A DNA stretch of 64,000 nucleotides from Paenibacillus_AP thailandensis (GTDB lineage: Bacteria > Bacillota > Bacilli > Paenibacillales > Paenibacillaceae): positions 248,001-312,000 of the forward strand of contig NZ_JBHUMY010000006.1 of assembly GCF_042685365.1 (NCBI RefSeq), in the 5' to 3' direction. This document shows, one piece after another, positions 8,794-16,506 of the stretch (positions are counted from its first letter, which is position 1; every line of letters starts with the position of its first letter). The notes below the pieces were generated by a model, which worked only from the letters and a program-made list of their open reading frames with translations, was not told where the DNA came from and searched no databases. Made by a program: the position numbers and the translations under genes.

Positions 8794-9188
8794 GTTTTGC
8801 GGACTTGATCGATTTGATCGTAGGAATAGCCGTTATTATTGTTCTTCAATTGCTTGGTATGCTGGTGTTCAGCTGGATGACGCCGTATAACGATCTGGAG
8901 GAGCTGAAGCGGGGCAATACCGCCGCCGGTCTCGCGATGGGAGGCAAGTTTCTCGGAACGGCTATCGTGCTGGGCGTCTCGGCCTATACGAATACTTCGA
9001 TCTGGCATATGGCGCTTTGGTTCGCCATCGGCTACGTTTGCCTCGTTCTCGTATATTGGGTATTCGAATGGGTAACGCCGGGCATCAAGCTGTCCGAGCA
9101 TCTGAAGAACGGCAACGTTGCCATCGGTACGCTGCTATGCCTCGTATACGTCGGAATGAGCTTTGCGATCAGCAGCTTGATCGTTTGA
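8790..9188 (+). CDS. DUF350 domain membrane protein (YjfL-like)
   Basis: About 132 residues with four transmembrane segments in two similar halves: a hydrophobic hairpin, then LEELKRGNTAAGLAMGGKFLGTAIVLG in the first half and LSEHLKNGNVAIGTLLCLVYVGMSFAI in the second. The paired ELKRGNTAAG and HLKNGNVAIG motifs are the DUF350 signature. The role of DUF350 is unknown, but it repeatedly sits with ATP-grasp amidoligases of the YjfC type. GTG 8790 overlaps the preceding stop (GTGA) and is preferred; GTG 8781 is also in frame. Last gene of the operon. Confidence 0.8.
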   Translation: MSFADLIDLIVGIAVIIVLQLLGMLVFSWMTPYNDLEELKRGNTAAGLAMGGKFLGTAIVLGVSAYTNTSIWHMALWFAIGYVCLVLVYWVFEWVTPGIKLSEHLKNGNVAIGTLLCLVYVGMSFAISSLIV

Positions 9189-9197
9189 ACGGACGTT

Positions 9198-9218
9198 CGG
9201 GCAGGCTTATCCTGCCCG
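9198..9218 (+). other. Hairpin after the DUF350 gene
   Basis: CGGGCAGG CTTAT CCTGCCCG is a perfect eight-base-pair stem just past the stop codon. It has no T run, so it may act with the terminator at 9236 or protect the 3' end. Confidence 0.5.
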
Positions 9219-9235
9219 CATGTGGAAGCAATGGT

Positions 9236-9272
9236 AAAGTCACAGGAGCTCTTCGAGCCTCTGTGACTTTTT
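9236..9272 (+). terminator. Intrinsic terminator of the ATP-grasp operon
   Basis: AAAGTCACAGG and CCTCTGTGACTTT pair round an inner GAGCTC TTCG GAGC region and end in five T residues. One base is unpaired in the long stem. Confidence 0.85.
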
Positions 9273-9382
9273 GCTGCTTCGCGGCGTTCGGCCCGTTCCA
9301 AGCGGTTCCGTCCGGGACGGCTTTAATTAACGCCGGAACGGTTCGTTCTTTGACGGGGACAGAAGAAAAGTTTCGGCTTGTT

Positions 9383-9411
9383 TTGCAGAAAGTCGAAATA
9401 AGTCGTATATT
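9383..9411 (+). promoter_or_regulatory. SigA-type promoter of the gpsB gene
   Basis: TTGCAG, a 17-base spacer and TATATT, about 60 bases before the start codon of the GpsB gene. Confidence 0.6.
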
Positions 9412-9470
9412 ATAGGGTAGGTAATGGGATTACGGCCCATTTATCGATCTGGTTCGAGGGGAGTTTGAAG

Positions 9471-9773
9471 ATGGGGAACATGGCTCAATACGGCATCCAG
9501 CTGGATGCGCAGTCCGTTCACGACAAGCAGTTCAAAAGAAAAACAAGAGGATACAGCATGGAGGAGGTTGACGAATACCTCGATGAAATTATAAAAGACT
9601 ACACGAGAATGCAGGAGATTATCGCACGCTTCGAAGCGGATCTTGCGGACATCCATGCCGAGTTGATGAAAAACAAAGAGTCCTACGATCAGTTTATGAT
9701 CAAAAGAAGGCTCGAAGACCTTGAAATCAAGGTGTTCGGCGAAAGAAGAGAGTATTTGCGTCCTCGCGTTTAA
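9471..9773 (+). CDS. gpsB: GpsB-like DivIVA-domain cell division protein
   Basis: A 100-residue protein with an N-terminal DivIVA lipid-binding domain (VHDKQFKRKTRGYSMEEVDEYLDEIIKDY) followed by a coiled coil. Length and the TRGY...VDEYLD...IIKDY pattern fit GpsB rather than the longer DivIVA. In Bacillus GpsB links penicillin-binding proteins to the division machinery and shuttles between septum and side wall. TTG 9465 is in frame, but AGGGGAG at 9457-9463 is better placed for ATG 9471. It is monocistronic, with its own promoter and terminator. Confidence 0.8.
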   Translation: MGNMAQYGIQLDAQSVHDKQFKRKTRGYSMEEVDEYLDEIIKDYTRMQEIIARFEADLADIHAELMKNKESYDQFMIKRRLEDLEIKVFGERREYLRPRV

Positions 9774-9788
9774 CGCGAAGGGGATAGC

Positions 9789-9841
9789 GGCCCGGAAAGG
9801 CTTGGCGGCGCGGACAATCGCGTCTCGCCGGGCCTTTTTTT
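9789..9841 (+). terminator. Intrinsic terminator after gpsB
   Basis: GGCCCGG and CCGGGCC form the closing stem of a larger loop and run into seven T residues. Confidence 0.7.
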
Positions 9842-9859
9842 GCGGCGCCGGTCCGAAAT

Positions 9860-9888
9860 TTGGTCTGCCTTTGAACGTATGGTATCAT
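9860..9888 (+). promoter_or_regulatory. Candidate promoter of the YisP-like gene
   Basis: TTGGTC, 17 bases, TATCAT preceded by TGG (extended -10). Transcription would begin near 9895, only about five bases before the first in-frame ATG at 9900. Confidence 0.4.
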
Positions 9889-9926
9889 AGTAGTACAAGA
9901 TGCTGATTGATTTGGAGGGACCACCG

Positions 9927-10730
9927 ATTACGAACTTCGTTACGAATGACGCAATGACCATGCTGCAGCAAACGAGCCGCACCTTCTTCATTCCGATCAG
10001 CCGCCTGGAACAGGGGCTTAAAGAAGCTGTAAGCGCTGCCTACCTATGCATGCGGGCGATTGACGAAATCGAAGACCATGAACAGTTGCCCGATTCCTTG
10101 AAAACAAGCCTGCTGCACGGCGTTCACGATGCGGTAAAGAAGCCTTACTTATTGGATGAAGTCCGCAAGCTGCTGGGGCCTCATCAAGACGTTTTGCCCG
10201 CGGTAAGCTTCCGCCTTCCCGATTGGGTTCAGCTTTGCCCTCCATCAATCGTCGGCACCGTTCTGGAGTATACGTCCCGAATGGCCAAGCAAATGGCGGA
10301 ATGGGTGGAGAACAAGTGGCAAATCCATACCGAAGACGATTTGGACCGGTATACATACAGCGTCGCCGGCATGGTGGGCGAGATGCTATCGGATTTGTGG
10401 CGGTGGTATGACGACACCGATTCGGACCGCGCGAAAGCCGTTGCGTTCGGCCGGGGACTGCAGGCGGTTAACATCATGCGCAACCGGAAAGAAGATCTGG
10501 AACGTGGCGTCGATTTCTACCCGACGGGATGGGGAAACAAAGAAATGTTGGCGTATACGCGCCGCAATTTGCGGCTTGCCGACGAGTACACGAAGGAGCT
10601 TAAGAAAGGGCCGGCCAAAGAATTTTGCAAAATTCCGCTGGCGCTGGCTCATGCGACGGCAAACCTGATTGCGGTAGGCGGCAATAAGCTGACGCGCGAG
10701 ATGGTCCATAAAATCGTCGGCAAAGCGTAA
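9927..10730 (+). CDS. Phytoene/squalene synthase family protein (YisP-like)
   Basis: A trans-isoprenyl diphosphate synthase homologue of about 267 residues. The first acidic motif is IDEIED, in place of the usual DDxxD, and the second region reads MRNRKED where squalene and phytoene synthases have RDxxxED, so the first Asp is Asn. This recalls B. subtilis YisP, reported as a farnesyl diphosphate phosphatase rather than a condensing enzyme; activity here is inferred. Start choice: ATG 9900 has no ribosome site and lies at the presumed transcript start, whereas GGAGGG at 9914-9919 points to ATT 9927, giving a protein beginning (M)TNFVTNDAM. If ATT is not used, 9900 or ATG 9954 remain. Confidence 0.75.
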   Translation: MTNFVTNDAMTMLQQTSRTFFIPISRLEQGLKEAVSAAYLCMRAIDEIEDHEQLPDSLKTSLLHGVHDAVKKPYLLDEVRKLLGPHQDVLPAVSFRLPDWVQLCPPSIVGTVLEYTSRMAKQMAEWVENKWQIHTEDDLDRYTYSVAGMVGEMLSDLWRWYDDTDSDRAKAVAFGRGLQAVNIMRNRKEDLERGVDFYPTGWGNKEMLAYTRRNLRLADEYTKELKKGPAKEFCKIPLALAHATANLIAVGGNKLTREMVHKIVGKA

Positions 10731-11081
10731 CCGAAACGAATAGTATGGCACGACCGGCCGGATTCATGGAGAATCCGGCTTTTTGGCGTTGCATGGCTGC
10801 ACGTTAAGACGAGCTGCCGACAGGTTCCGGGGATGTTGGTCCCAAAGCGGGGATGAAGCGTTTACATCGAATGCGGCCTATGCGGCGAACAGCCCGTCTA
10901 GAACTACCCGCCGGCATAAAATTATTCGGCTCCGTTCGCCCCTTTTTCCGTAACCTGTAAGAGGTCGACAAAGAAACAGGAAAAACACGCTCATCGTTTG
11001 ACACGTTTTTCCTTGCCGCGTGTGTACAATCTAACCTATATCGTGACGAGTTACCTTATCAAAATGGGAAGAGGTGTAGTC
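10731..11081. other. Intergenic region with a terminator and no gene seen
   Basis: Apart from the terminator at 10757-10785, this 350-base gap shows no convincing coding frame. TTGACA at 10998-11003 and TGTGTACAAT at 11021-11030 resemble promoter boxes for the glucosaminidase gene, but their 21-base spacing is too long for a normal SigA promoter. Confidence 0.5.
10757..10785 (+). terminator. Intrinsic terminator after the YisP-like gene
   Basis: GCCGGATTC and GAATCCGGC form a perfect nine-base-pair stem with a five-base loop, followed by TTTTT. Confidence 0.9.
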
Positions 11082-12167
11082 ATGCGAAAAGGGAACAAGC
11101 AATTATGGATCTATCTGCTGAGCATGGTTTTGCTTGTCATCGTTGAGGTGCGTTTCCAGACGACGATCAAAGCGGCTATGGTGAAAGCCCATGAGCCGAA
11201 CATAGCGATATTGAACGGTATACATAACTGGCATGCGATTGGATTGGAGAAGCCGGTGCTGCTCGAATGGTCCGGGAAGCGTCCGGCCGCGGCCGCGTTA
11301 TCAGAGCCGGCGAGTCAACCGTCCGCGGAACGATCGGCCGGCGAGCAGGCGACGGCGGCAAAACAGCTGTCGGGCGCCGCAGCCAGCGTTACCAAAGCAT
11401 CCGGCCAGGAACCCGCAAAGCTCTATCAGGTTACCGCTTATCACTTGAACGTACGGTCCGGTCCCGATGCGGAAACGAAGATCGTAAAAGTCGTCGACCG
11501 CGGGATGGAGCTTGCAGTCAAGCAGCAGCTGCCAAGCGGCTGGCTGGAACTGCAGGACGGAGGTTATGTTAACGGCAAATACGCAAAGGCCGTCTCCGCG
11601 ATCGAGCTTGCCGCGGTTAAGCAAACAACGCCGCCTCTTCATCTGCAGACGTTAGCGGGCGATGCGCAGCCGGGGCAGGAAGCGGCGAAGCTGACGCTTC
11701 AGCAGGACGATACCGAGCGGCAGCCGGCCAAGCCGGCCAAACCGACATCAAAGGTCGAAACGGCGTCGGATCTTACCGAAGCGGATATTTCGGAGCTGTT
11801 TGAAGGGACGGAGCTGGAAGGACACGGCATCGAAGAGGTTGTATTGGAAGTCGAAGAGGAATACGGCATTAATGCGCTGTTTACGATCGCCGTCATGAAG
11901 CTGGAAAGCGGAAACGGCAAAAGCAAGCTCGCCAAAAACAAAAACAATTTGTTCGGACTGAATGCGACGGGCGGAGGAAATCATAAGGCGTTTAGTTTTG
12001 AGACCAAAGGGGACAGCGTCCGAAAATTCGGCCAGCTGCTGTCGAAGCATTATGTAGGCAAAGGGCTTACGACGATCGAAAAGATCGCCAAAAAATATTG
12101 TCCGGCCAACCCGAAATGGGCAAGCCTCGTCATGAATATTATGAAAAGGGATTATAAAAAACTTTGA
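11082..12167 (+). CDS. Secreted SH3b-glucosaminidase (peptidoglycan hydrolase)
   Basis: A 361-residue envelope protein. Residues 1-25 form a signal anchor (NKQLWIYLLSMVLLVIVEV); an Ala/Ser-rich linker leads to an SH3b domain at about 110-170 (YHLNVRSGPDAETKIVKVVDRG, SGWLELQDGGYVNGKYA). A Lys/Pro-rich linker follows, then a C-terminal glucosaminidase domain (YGINALFTIAVMKLESGNGKSKLAKNKNNLFGL), in which the Glu of KLESGNG is the likely acid catalyst. It should cut cell-wall glycan between GlcNAc and MurNAc. The frame is open from 10998, but GAAGAGGTG precedes ATG 11082. Convergent with the next gene. Confidence 0.8.
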   Translation: MRKGNKQLWIYLLSMVLLVIVEVRFQTTIKAAMVKAHEPNIAILNGIHNWHAIGLEKPVLLEWSGKRPAAAALSEPASQPSAERSAGEQATAAKQLSGAAASVTKASGQEPAKLYQVTAYHLNVRSGPDAETKIVKVVDRGMELAVKQQLPSGWLELQDGGYVNGKYAKAVSAIELAAVKQTTPPLHLQTLAGDAQPGQEAAKLTLQQDDTERQPAKPAKPTSKVETASDLTEADISELFEGTELEGHGIEEVVLEVEEEYGINALFTIAVMKLESGNGKSKLAKNKNNLFGLNATGGGNHKAFSFETKGDSVRKFGQLLSKHYVGKGLTTIEKIAKKYCPANPKWASLVMNIMKRDYKKL

Positions 12168-12209
12168 CCATAGATCGAAGACCGTCTTCGATTTGCCATA
12201 GATAAACGT

Positions 12210-12252
12210 GAAAGGTCTGGATCGGACGATAATGTCCGTCCAGACCTTTTAG
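12210..12252. terminator. Bidirectional terminator between convergent genes
   Basis: AAAGGTCTGGA and TCCAGACCTTTT form an eleven-base-pair stem enclosing a second small hairpin (CGGAC/GTCCG). A-rich on one side and T-rich on the other, it can serve both flanking genes. Confidence 0.8.
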
Positions 12253-12272
12253 CCTTATAGCGGGCCTTCGTC

Positions 12273-12758
12273 TCAGGAAGAACGAGAGGGGCCGAAGCCT
12301 TCCTCCTCCAAATATTGTACGGCCTCCTCGTAGCTTTCAAAAGCCATGTCCAGGTTGTTTCCGGAGTAAACATACCACAACCCGTCTTCTATTTTTACCG
12401 TTAGAACGCTGCCGTCCGGTCCTGTCCAGCGTTCCTCCGTTTCCTTGTTTCCGGCGGCCGCCTGCGAGCTGCCGGAAGGCGGTTCCGAAAGCGCGTCGAT
12501 AGACGATCGAATCAAGGAACGAAGCTCCTCCTCGGTGAAATCGCGAATATTGACAAGCCCTTTCGCATCCTTCGCATAGCCTTGAATCTTCCCCGCGTAA
12601 ACAAAGCCGTTGCCGTTCGGATGAAGATGGTAAACGACGTTTTTGCGGTCATAAACGCTTTCGGGAAATTGAAAATTGACGCGCCCGAGCGAGACGTCGC
12701 TGCGCTCAAGCTCCGGGAAGGAGGCGCAGATCGCAACCTTTTGTTCGAACGATAGCAT
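12273..12758 (-). CDS. Conserved hypothetical protein
   Basis: A 161-residue soluble protein with no signal peptide. The N-terminal half (FPELERSDVSLGRVNFQFPESVYDRKNVVYHLHPNGNGFVYAG) and the C-terminal half (GSVLTVKIEDGLWYVYSGNNLDMAFESYEEAVQYLEEEGFG) are separated by a Ser/Gly/Ala linker, which suggests two small domains. I do not recognise the family. It has its own minus-strand promoter with an extended -10 at 12799-12807, so it does not depend on the CIRCE promoter further away. Confidence 0.7.
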   Translation of the reverse strand: MLSFEQKVAICASFPELERSDVSLGRVNFQFPESVYDRKNVVYHLHPNGNGFVYAGKIQGYAKDAKGLVNIRDFTEEELRSLIRSSIDALSEPPSGSSQAAAGNKETEERWTGPDGSVLTVKIEDGLWYVYSGNNLDMAFESYEEAVQYLEEEGFGPSRSS

Positions 12759-12798
12759 GAATGGAATCCTCCGTTTGCATTCTTTCTTCAGCGAAGTG

Positions 12799-12807
12799 AT
12801 TATACCA
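12799..12807 (-). promoter_or_regulatory. Extended -10 promoter of the 12273-12758 gene
   Basis: On the minus strand TGGTATAAT is a perfect extended -10 box, about 40 bases before the start codon. No good -35 box is seen, as is common with extended -10 promoters. Confidence 0.6.
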
Positions 12808-12940
12808 TAGGTTCGTTCCGTCCGCTAAAAAAGGCAATGCGGGAAGAAAAAAACGGTAGAAATTCGGTGCAAGCGCCGTGAAAAAAAGGAACAATAAAAA
12901 AAAATACGGATATTCGGCCGAAATCGAATCGCAACGGATA

Positions 12941-12970
12941 TTGAAATGCCGGTTTGATTCGCCATACACT
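12941..12970 (+). promoter_or_regulatory. SigA-type promoter of the glycan operon
   Basis: TTGAAA, an 18-base spacer and TACACT. The predicted start, near 12977, falls within the CIRCE element that begins at 12975. The leader to the first start codon is about 250 bases. Confidence 0.6.
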
Positions 12971-12974
12971 ATTG

Positions 12975-13001
12975 TTAGCACTAAATGCTGATGAGTGCTA
13001 A
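12975..13001. promoter_or_regulatory. CIRCE element (HrcA operator)
   Basis: The half-sites TTAGCACTA and GAGTGCTAA are separated by exactly nine bases. The consensus is TTAGCACTC-N9-GAGTGCTAA, so only one of 18 positions differs. HrcA binds this element and represses heat-shock genes. It overlaps the transcription start of the promoter at 12941-12970, the usual arrangement. No chaperone gene is near; the gene downstream is a nucleotidyltransferase at 13228. Confidence 0.85.
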
Positions 13002-13227
13002 CAGCCAATCGTAACCTTTTCAAATGGGAAAAATCGAGAAGGATTTTTCAAATCGAAGATTTTTGCTGGACGTTTGCTTAAATTTCGGCATGCTCCACAA
13101 ATGATTTCTAATGCGTGGTTGCTATTAAAGGGGACGCGTATTTCGAATTGTTTGGCCGCAAGGCGTGAAGGTCCCCGGTGTGAAAAGTTCTTTTTTTTCT
13201 AACTTTTGATAAGGAGCGTGATGTGCG
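13002..13227 (+). other. Leader of the glycan operon, no gene seen
   Basis: About 225 bases between CIRCE and the first start codon hold no convincing reading frame. GAAAAATC...GATTTTTC (13027-13048) and AAATC-GAAG-ATTTT just after it are small AT-rich hairpins that might shape the leader. AAGGAG at 13211-13216 is the ribosome site. Confidence 0.45.
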
Positions 13228-14268
13228 ATGAACGCATTACTGCTGGCGGGAGGAATGGGGACGAGGCTAAGGCCTCTCACGGACCATATGCCGAAGCCGA
13301 TGGCTCTGGTCGGCAACCGGCCGTGGCTGGAGCATCTGGTCTTGCAGTTGAAGAATCAGGGCTTTAGCGACTTCGTTATGGCGGTTCAATATTATTCCGA
13401 GCAAATCCGCAATTATTTCGGCGACGGAAGCAAATGGGGAGTCCGCATCCGATACGCCGTCGAACATACGCTGCGCGGAACGGCCGGAGCGATCAAAAAC
13501 GCGGAGCCGTATCTCGACGACCGCTTCGTCGTCGTCAACGCGGATATTGTCCAGGAAGCCGATCTGGCGGACTTGCTGGAATTTCACCGGATGCGCGGCG
13601 GGCTTGTTACGATCGGCTTGACGGAGGTCGAAGATCCGTCGCATTACGGCGTAATCGAGCAGGACGGAGAGGATCGCATTATCCGGTTCGTGGAGAAACC
13701 GCGCCGGGATGAGGCGCCGTCGAACCGGATCAACGCCGGCATCTATGTCATGGAGAAACAATCGCTGCAATATATCCCGGATCATCGCGAGGTATCGATC
13801 GAACGCGAGACGTTCCCGCTGCTTATCAAGGAAAATGCCGGCGTGTACGGCAAAGTCATTTCCGGATATTGGATGGATATGGGGACGAAAGAGCGGTACC
13901 GCGCCATCCATTGGGATCTGTTGAACCGCGTTTGCCGGCTTCCGCTTGACGGCGAAGAGAGAGGCAGCGGCATATGGATTGGCGATCGCTCTGAAATTGC
14001 CCCGGGCGCGCTGCTGATTCCTCCCGTTCTGATCGGAAACGGCTGCAAGATCGGGGAACGCTCCATCGTCGGGCCGTTCGCCGTCCTTGGTGACAACTGC
14101 GAGATCGGTAAAGGCGTGCGCTGCTCGGAGACGATCATGTGGGACAACTGCACGGCTCACGACGCCGTGCATTTGAACAATTGTATTCTCGGATACGGGC
14201 TTGAGGTCGGTTCAAGACAAATCATGCACGAAGCGGTCATGAATCGAATGGAGGCGAAGGAAGCATGA
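13228..14268 (+). CDS. Sugar-nucleotide pyrophosphorylase (NDP-sugar synthase)
   Basis: A 346-residue protein with an N-terminal nucleotidyltransferase fold whose signature LLAGGMGTRLRPLT is at residues 4-17 and which carries PKPMALVGNRPWLEH; RFVEKPRRDE and NAGIYVM follow. The C-terminal ~100 residues are hexapeptide-like (IGNGCKIGERSIVGPFAVLGDNCEIGKGVR), forming a left-handed beta helix. The overall layout is that of mannose-1-phosphate guanylyltransferase or glucose-1-phosphate nucleotidyltransferase; the base and sugar cannot be told apart here. ATG 13228 has AAGGAG eleven bases upstream. It is the first gene of a three-gene operon under a CIRCE-overlapped promoter. Confidence 0.85.
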   Translation: MNALLLAGGMGTRLRPLTDHMPKPMALVGNRPWLEHLVLQLKNQGFSDFVMAVQYYSEQIRNYFGDGSKWGVRIRYAVEHTLRGTAGAIKNAEPYLDDRFVVVNADIVQEADLADLLEFHRMRGGLVTIGLTEVEDPSHYGVIEQDGEDRIIRFVEKPRRDEAPSNRINAGIYVMEKQSLQYIPDHREVSIERETFPLLIKENAGVYGKVISGYWMDMGTKERYRAIHWDLLNRVCRLPLDGEERGSGIWIGDRSEIAPGALLIPPVLIGNGCKIGERSIVGPFAVLGDNCEIGKGVRCSETIMWDNCTAHDAVHLNNCILGYGLEVGSRQIMHEAVMNRMEAKEA

Positions 14269-15419
14269 CGAAGATTGCGTATGTCAGTACATATGTGCCC
14301 AAAAAATGCGGGCTTGCGACGTATACGTTTCATTTAAGGCAAGCGGTGAACGGCGCGAAGGGAAGAAGGGACAAGGACCCGGTCATTGCGCTTTCCGACT
14401 GGAAGGAAGAGAGGGATGTCGATCCGCTTCTATGGCCGCTGCAGCGCGACGACGAGGCGGCTTATGCGAAGATGGCGCGGAAGGTGAACCATTCGGACGT
14501 CGACGTCGTTTCTCTCCAGCATGAATTCGGCATCTTCGGCGGGGAGGCGGGTGCGCATATTCTTGCGTTTATCCGGCAATTGGAGAAGCCGCTGATCACG
14601 ACTTTTCATACCGTCTTTGAGCAGCCGAAGCCGCCGTACGCGCCGATTCAGAAGGAAATTGCCGACCGCAGCAGCAAAATCATCGTCATGAACCGGAAGG
14701 CGATCGATTATTTGCATAAGGCGTTTGGCGTTTCCAAAGACAAGATCTATTTCATTCCGCACGGCGCCCCCGAACCGAATCTCGAGAGCAGGCAAAAGCT
14801 GAGAGAGAGGCTCGGCTGGCAAAACCGGAAGGTGCTGATGACTTTCGGCTTGCTTAGCCGGGGCAAAGGGATCGAGCTTCTGTTGAAAGCTCTTCCCGAA
14901 GTGGCTGCGGAAGTGCCCGACGTGCTGTACGCCATCGTCGGCCAGATCCATCCCGAGGTCAAGAGGCGAGAAGGCGAGCGATACCGCGAAGAGCTTATGG
15001 AATGGATTCGAGCGGGCGGCATCGAGCGGAACGTCGTCATGATCGACCGTTATATGGAAGAAAACGATCTGGTGAATCATCTTTCGGCCTGCGACATATA
15101 CGTGACCCCTTACCCGGGCATGCAGCAGATCACAAGCGGAACGCTTGCCTATGCGGTCGGTCTCGGCCGGCCGGTTCTGACGACGCCGTACAGCTACGCG
15201 CAAGACTTGCTGGCGGATTACCCGGAGCTGCTCCTGCCGCACGACGACGCCAAGGCGTGGTCGGCGAAGATCGTCTCGCTGCTGCAGAACGACGTCCTGC
15301 TCAAAGGCTGGGGCAAAAAAATCGAGACGATCGGAAACGGCATGCATTGGCCCACCGTCGGCAAGAAGCATGAACGTTTATTTTCCGAGGTGAGCAGGCT
15401 TGCCTTCGTTACCCGTTAG
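14265..15419 (+). CDS. Glycosyltransferase family 4 (GT-B fold)
   Basis: A 384-residue cytoplasmic glycosyltransferase beginning MTKIAYVSTYVPKKCGLATYT, the N-terminal pattern of GT4 enzymes that carry a G(L/I)A-T loop. The C-terminal donor-binding half contains LMTFGLLSRGKGIELLLKALP, YAIVGQIHPE and the region DIYVTPYPGMQQITSGTLAYAVGLGRPVLTT. It probably uses the sugar nucleotide made by the upstream gene, perhaps GDP-mannose; that is inferred from context. ATG overlaps the upstream stop by four bases, so translation is coupled. Confidence 0.85.
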   Translation: MTKIAYVSTYVPKKCGLATYTFHLRQAVNGAKGRRDKDPVIALSDWKEERDVDPLLWPLQRDDEAAYAKMARKVNHSDVDVVSLQHEFGIFGGEAGAHILAFIRQLEKPLITTFHTVFEQPKPPYAPIQKEIADRSSKIIVMNRKAIDYLHKAFGVSKDKIYFIPHGAPEPNLESRQKLRERLGWQNRKVLMTFGLLSRGKGIELLLKALPEVAAEVPDVLYAIVGQIHPEVKRREGERYREELMEWIRAGGIERNVVMIDRYMEENDLVNHLSACDIYVTPYPGMQQITSGTLAYAVGLGRPVLTTPYSYAQDLLADYPELLLPHDDAKAWSAKIVSLLQNDVLLKGWGKKIETIGNGMHWPTVGKKHERLFSEVSRLAFVTR

Positions 15420-16455
15420 TTTGAAGCATATCCGCCGGATGACGGACGATACGGGCATTGCCGAGCACGCGCTCGGCATCATCCCGCGGCGCAAGGAAGG
15501 ATACAGCACCGACGATCAGGCGCGCGCGCTATGGGCGTGTCTCGCCTGGCTGGACGTTGCCGAAGGGGACGAGAAAGAGGAGCTGCACCGGCTGATCGAT
15601 ACTTATTTGTCCTTTATGTTATGGGTGCAGCGGGAAGACGGGCATTTTCATAACAATATCGCTTTCGACCGAACGCCGGAAGACGAGACGCCATCGGACG
15701 ATTGTCTCGGGCGCTGCATATGGGCTTCGGCGTTAACCTTAACGACGCTTCAAGACGAGGACCGTAAACTCGCCGCCAAGCAGATGCTCGAGAAGGCGCT
15801 GCCGCTTGCGGAGGAAATGGCGTTTCCGCGCGGGCGGGCTTATGCGCTCGCGGCCGTCAGTTTGCTGCTGCGCTCCGGCTGCCCGTTCGATTTCGATTTG
15901 CGGGAAGCGGCGGAACGCTGGGCCGACCGGCTGATCGGCAGCTACCGTACCCATGCCCGCCCGGAGACCGGATGGCATTGGTACGAGCCGGCGCTTACGT
16001 ACAGCAACGGCGTCCTTCCGTGGGGGCTTCTGTCCGCTTATGAAGCGACCGGGCGGCCGGAGCTGTTGGACGTTGCCGAACAAAGCCTTCGTTTCCTCAT
16101 ACGGCTGTCCGCGGATGAAGAGGGACGGATACGGCCGGTCGGCAACCGCGGCTGGTGTACCCCCGGGCATCGGGCTATGTGGGATCAGCAGCCGATCGAC
16201 GTCATGAAATTGATGCTGGCGGTCTCCAAAGCTTACGAAATAACCCGGGACAAGGATTACGCCGACGTCGCGAAACGGTGCCGGAATTGGTTCCATGGCG
16301 ACAACGACGCCGGGATGCCGATTGCCGACGTCAAGGAAGGAGCGGCCTGCGACGGCCTGGAAGAAAACGGATTGAATCGGAATAAAGGAGCCGAAGCGAC
16401 AATCGCTTATTTGCTGACCGAATCGCTGTATCATTCATTGGTCGGCACAACGTAA
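15400..16455 (+). CDS. Six-hairpin glycosidase-like protein, GT4-associated
   Basis: The 351-residue protein resembles (alpha/alpha)6-barrel proteins found beside, or fused to, GT4 enzymes: SLKHIRRMTDDTGIAEHALG, GYSTDDQARALWACLAWLD, EDGHFHNNIAFDR, DDCLGRCIWASAL, ETGWHWYEPALTYSNGVLPWGLL. Conserved acidic residues (TDD, WYEP) suggest glycan binding or hydrolysis, but no activity can be assigned. It starts at TTG 15400 inside the end of the GT4 gene, with AGGTG seven bases upstream. In relatives the two are sometimes one polypeptide, which supports a joint role. Confidence 0.65.
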   Translation: MPSLPVSLKHIRRMTDDTGIAEHALGIIPRRKEGYSTDDQARALWACLAWLDVAEGDEKEELHRLIDTYLSFMLWVQREDGHFHNNIAFDRTPEDETPSDDCLGRCIWASALTLTTLQDEDRKLAAKQMLEKALPLAEEMAFPRGRAYALAAVSLLLRSGCPFDFDLREAAERWADRLIGSYRTHARPETGWHWYEPALTYSNGVLPWGLLSAYEATGRPELLDVAEQSLRFLIRLSADEEGRIRPVGNRGWCTPGHRAMWDQQPIDVMKLMLAVSKAYEITRDKDYADVAKRCRNWFHGDNDAGMPIADVKEGAACDGLEENGLNRNKGAEATIAYLLTESLYHSLVGTT

Positions 16456-16506
16456 CGGTGTAGAGGAATTCGTCCCGATCTTCTCGTTAATTTCTAGTTA
16501 TGCAAC

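Noticed and set aside
10998..11030. TTGACA ... TGTGTACAAT as the promoter of the glucosaminidase gene
   Set aside because: The spacing is 21 bases, outside the range for SigA; noted only in the intergenic entry.
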